From Streptomyces sindenensis (GTDB taxonomy: Bacteria; Actinomycetota; Actinomycetes; Streptomycetales; Streptomycetaceae): DNA of 64,000 nt. The DNA lies in assembly GCF_014649035.1 (NCBI RefSeq), contig NZ_BMSG01000005.1, positions 124,001-188,000 on the forward strand. Direction: 5' to 3'. Below, in pieces: positions 61,444 to 64,000 of the stretch; within the stretch, counting starts at the first letter, position 1, and each line of letters opens with the position of its first letter. A model generated the notes under the pieces. It saw only the letters and a program-made list of their open reading frames with translations. It did not search any database and was not told where the DNA came from. The position numbers were made by a program, and so were the translations under genes.

Positions 61444-61737
61444 GGCTGTGGCTCCCTGACGTCGGTACGCGAGTGAATACCCCGGGCCGCGGGGCATGTC
61501 GGAGGAACCCTGCGGCCCGGGGTGGTCTTGGGTGTCACCCCCCATGGTGGGGGTTCGGCCGGACGGGACGGAGCATCTCGGAAAGCTCCACGCGCCGTCC
61601 CCGGCCGTCACCGAAAAGGCTGCCGTACGGCGGTGCCCCGGGTCCATCGAGGATTTCTTAAGCACCGCCGCAGGAGATCTTCACACCTGGCCGTGGCTTC
61701 ACCGACCGCTGCCGCTCTCCGGGCTTCGTTTCCTCGG

Positions 61738-64000
61738 TCACAGCTCGCCGAACGGGCCGAGGAAGCGGGGGCGGCCCTGCTCGATCCGGTAGAGGAAGAT
61801 CCCGTTCTCGTACCGCACCTGGCGGATCGACGGACGGAAGGCGAGCGGACGCACGATCCCCCGGTGCTCGGTACCGCGGATCAGCCGGGCCATGCCCCCG
61901 CGCACCGACCCCGGGGCTGCGGCGGCCCCGGCGGCGCGGGCGATCAGACCGACCGCGTCGTACGCCTCGGCGGCCCACGTGGCCGGGGGCGCGCCGAAGC
62001 GCCTGCGGTGGTCGGCGGTGAACGTCCTGGCCGACGGGAGGGCCGCGGGGTCGGCGTACGCCTCGGCGAAGACCCAGCCGTCGGCGGCGGCGCCCGCGCC
62101 GGTGAGGAAGGCGGGCCCGAGGGCGGGTCCGGCGGCGATCCGGGTACCGGAGTAGTCCTCGTCCGCCAGTGCGGTGGCGAGGCGGGCGGCCCGGGCCGCA
62201 TCGCCGCTCGCGAGCACCACGGCGTCCGCCCTGCTGGTCACGGCCTTCCGGGCGGCCGCACCGTAGCCCGTGTCGCCCCGTGGCAGTGCCTGGGTGATGA
62301 CGGTGGTGTCCGCGGGCACGGCCTCGCGGAAGTCGCCGGCCAGCTCTCCGCCGAGGCCGGTGTGGTCCTGGACGAGGAGGACGCGCTCGGCGGGACGGGT
62401 GTGGACGACGTAGCTGATGAGTCCCGGAGCGAGCATGCGGTCGTACGGGCGGGTCACGCAGAGGTGGGCGGCCGTTTCGGACGCGGTCGTGGAGCCTGCC
62501 GCGACGACGACGAGGGCGAGCCGTGCCTCGGCGTACCGCTGGACGACGTCTTCGGCCAGCACGGCGCCGGTCGGCCCGACCGCGGCGATGACCTCGGGGC
62601 CGGACCCCAGCAGACCGGCCGCCCGCAAGGCCCGTCGCGGGTCGCCGGCGTCGTTCTCGGTCCGCAGGGCGAGGCGGAACGCCGTATCGGTTCGGGCGTT
62701 GTGATCGGCGACCGCGAGCCGTACGCCACGCTGGTGCGCCAGCCCGGCGGCGCGGCCGGGGCCGCTGAGGTCGGCATGGAGCCCGATCGTGTACGTGGGC
62801 GGTGTGCCGGAGCCCGACGCGGCCCGGGCGGACCGCCGCCGGGCGAGCCAGGCCGCGGTGGAGCCGCCGGTGACCACGACACCTCCGGCGGCTCCGGCGA
62901 TCAGGAGCCGCCGTCGCGTCAGGCCCTTCGCGGGTGCCGCTTCGTCCTCGCCCGGGGCGACGGGGGCGGGCGGCGGCTCGGGATCCGGCAGCGCGAGGGC
63001 CTGCGCCGAACGTTCCGCGATCAGCGCGGCGAGGCCGGGCGGCGCGAACCAGTCCCCCGCGTGCGGGGCGGTGTCCGGCTCCTGGGGCGGGGCCCTGTCC
63101 GGGGCGGTCCCGGCAGCTCCGTCGGGAGCCGTCCCGAAGGCTCCGCCGCCCCCGCCCAGGGGCGTCCCCGCAGCCCCGCCGGGAGCCCAGGCCACTCGCG
63201 GATCCGGCGGGCTCTTCCCCGTCCGGTCGCTGTCCGCTCCCCCGGCCGCCTCCAGCTCGTCGCCGATCCGCCCCGCCGACGGCCGGGTGGCCGGGTCCTT
63301 GCTGAGGCAGGCGGCGAGCAGCGGCAACAGTCCGGGCGGCACGCCCGTCAGGTCCGGCTCCTCGTGGACCGTGCGGAACAGCACTCCGGCCGCTCCGCCC
63401 TCGCCGAACGGTCGCCGGCCCGTCGCCGCGTACGCCAGGACGCAGCCGAGCGAGAACACGTCGCACGCCGGTCCCACCGACCCGGCCGACGCCTGTTCGG
63501 GGGCGAGGTAGCCGGGCGTGCCGATCACCGCGCCGGTGGCGGTGAGCGCCGTGGCGCCCTCGTGGCGGGCGATCCCGAAGTCGATGAGGCGGGGGCCGTC
63601 GAGGGCGAGGAGCACGTTGTCCGGTTTGACGTCGCGGTGGATCAGCCCGGCCCGGTGGACCGCGACGAGAGCCGAGGCCAGCCGGCTGCCGATCGCCCGG
63701 ACGGTGGCCGTGGGCAGCGCGCCCCTCGCGCCGACCACCTCGGCCAGCGAGGGCCCGGGGACGAACGCGGTCGCCAGCCACGGCTCGCGGGCCTCGGTGT
63801 CCGCGCCGAGCACCGGAACGACCCACGGGCCGGTGATGCGGGTGGCGGACTCCGCCTCGCGCCGGAAGCGGGCCCGGAACGCCGGGTCGGCGGCGTGCTC
63901 GGCGCGGATCACCTTGACGGCGACGAGCGTCCCGCCCGCCGAGCGCGCCAGGTAGACCACGCCCATGCCGCCCGCGCCGAGCCGGACGAGGGTGCGGTAC
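61738..64000 (-). CDS. Receptor-like Ser/Thr protein kinase with periplasmic-binding-protein domain (5' end outside window)
   Basis: Partial; the window cuts off the first residues before LVRLGAGGMGVVYLARSAGG. Kinase domain (about the first 260 visible residues): AVKVIRAEH Lys, IHRDVKPDNVLLALDGPRLI catalytic loop, DFGIARHEG, TPGYLAPEQ. Then a Pro/Gly linker, a transmembrane stretch (RRRLLIAGAAGGVVVTGGST) and an extracellular type 1 periplasmic-binding (Leu/Ile/Val-BP-like) domain: TYTIGLHADLSGPGRAAGLA, GPEVIAAVGPTGAVLAEDVV, AAEAYDAVGLIARAAG. It looks like a sensor that binds a small ligand outside and signals through phosphorylation. Upstream neighbour of tdh on the same strand. Confidence 0.92.
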   Translation of the reverse strand, partial: YRTLVRLGAGGMGVVYLARSAGGTLVAVKVIRAEHAADPAFRARFRREAESATRITGPWVVPVLGADTEAREPWLATAFVPGPSLAEVVGARGALPTATVRAIGSRLASALVAVHRAGLIHRDVKPDNVLLALDGPRLIDFGIARHEGATALTATGAVIGTPGYLAPEQASAGSVGPACDVFSLGCVLAYAATGRRPFGEGGAAGVLFRTVHEEPDLTGVPPGLLPLLAACLSKDPATRPSAGRIGDELEAAGGADSDRTGKSPPDPRVAWAPGGAAGTPLGGGGGAFGTAPDGAAGTAPDRAPPQEPDTAPHAGDWFAPPGLAALIAERSAQALALPDPEPPPAPVAPGEDEAAPAKGLTRRRLLIAGAAGGVVVTGGSTAAWLARRRSARAASGSGTPPTYTIGLHADLSGPGRAAGLAHQRGVRLAVADHNARTDTAFRLALRTENDAGDPRRALRAAGLLGSGPEVIAAVGPTGAVLAEDVVQRYAEARLALVVVAAGSTTASETAAHLCVTRPYDRMLAPGLISYVVHTRPAERVLLVQDHTGLGGELAGDFREAVPADTTVITQALPRGDTGYGAAARKAVTSRADAVVLASGDAARAARLATALADEDYSGTRIAAGPALGPAFLTGAGAAADGWVFAEAYADPAALPSARTFTADHRRRFGAPPATWAAEAYDAVGLIARAAGAAAAPGSVRGGMARLIRGTEHRGIVRPLAFRPSIRQVRYENGIFLYRIEQGRPRFLGPFGEL

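Overview
The window is high-GC actinobacterial chromosome, almost certainly Streptomyces. The evidence is the very GC-rich third codon positions, a rodlin/chaplin cluster (aerial-hyphae surface proteins), an LAxTG sortase signal, rare TTA codons, MsiK-type sugar ABC operons without an ATPase gene, and Streptomyces-type families (DUF5949, SAV2148-type HEPN protein, DUF1707-FHA protein). No tRNA, rRNA, CRISPR array, phage or intact insertion sequence was seen. The species cannot be named from the sequence alone.

Layout. 1-2.3 kb: start of an Ada-type DNA repair gene (cut by the window edge), rsgA with a small upstream ORF, and a DUF5949 gene. 2.3-6.6 kb: hydrophobic-sheath cluster of three rodlins, a short chaplin, an undescribed 96-residue secreted protein and a wall-anchored chaplin with 17 pentapeptide repeats, punctuated by strong hairpin terminators. 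6.7-20 kb: an FAD monooxygenase, then a catabolic cluster (thiolase, LysR regulator, two-subunit CoA-transferase, 3-hydroxyacyl-CoA dehydrogenase) resembling the lower beta-ketoadipate/aromatic acid route. VOC, AraC, YihY, acyl-CoA dehydrogenase, GAF-regulator and GNAT genes follow.

20.1-29.6 kb: one co-directional assimilatory sulfur operon: Cys-containing leader peptide, ferredoxin-sulfite reductase, small zinc-ribbon protein, APS reductase, APS kinase, ATP sulfurylase CysD/CysN, alkanesulfonate/taurine-type ABC transporter and sirohydrochlorin chelatase. Together these take up sulfur, activate it, reduce it to sulfide and supply siroheme. 29.6-42.7 kb: mixed genes including a secreted subtilase, a macrolide-type glycosyltransferase with a palindromic operator candidate, a sugar ABC operon, an exonuclease and the SAV2148-like protein. 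A 78-bp long inverted repeat lies at 32405-32482.

43-56 kb: glycogen-to-trehalose genes glgX, treY and treZ. treY and treZ are separated by about 6 kb holding an atypical P450, a dead C-terminal scrap of a lipoamide-dehydrogenase-like gene, an FHA protein, a GNAT gene and two glycosidases (GH29, GH1). 55.6-64 kb: M24 peptidase, a small-molecule kinase, a VOC protein, the threonine-degradation pair tdh-kbl with a LysR gene, and a receptor-like Ser/Thr kinase fused to a periplasmic-binding-protein domain that runs off the window end.
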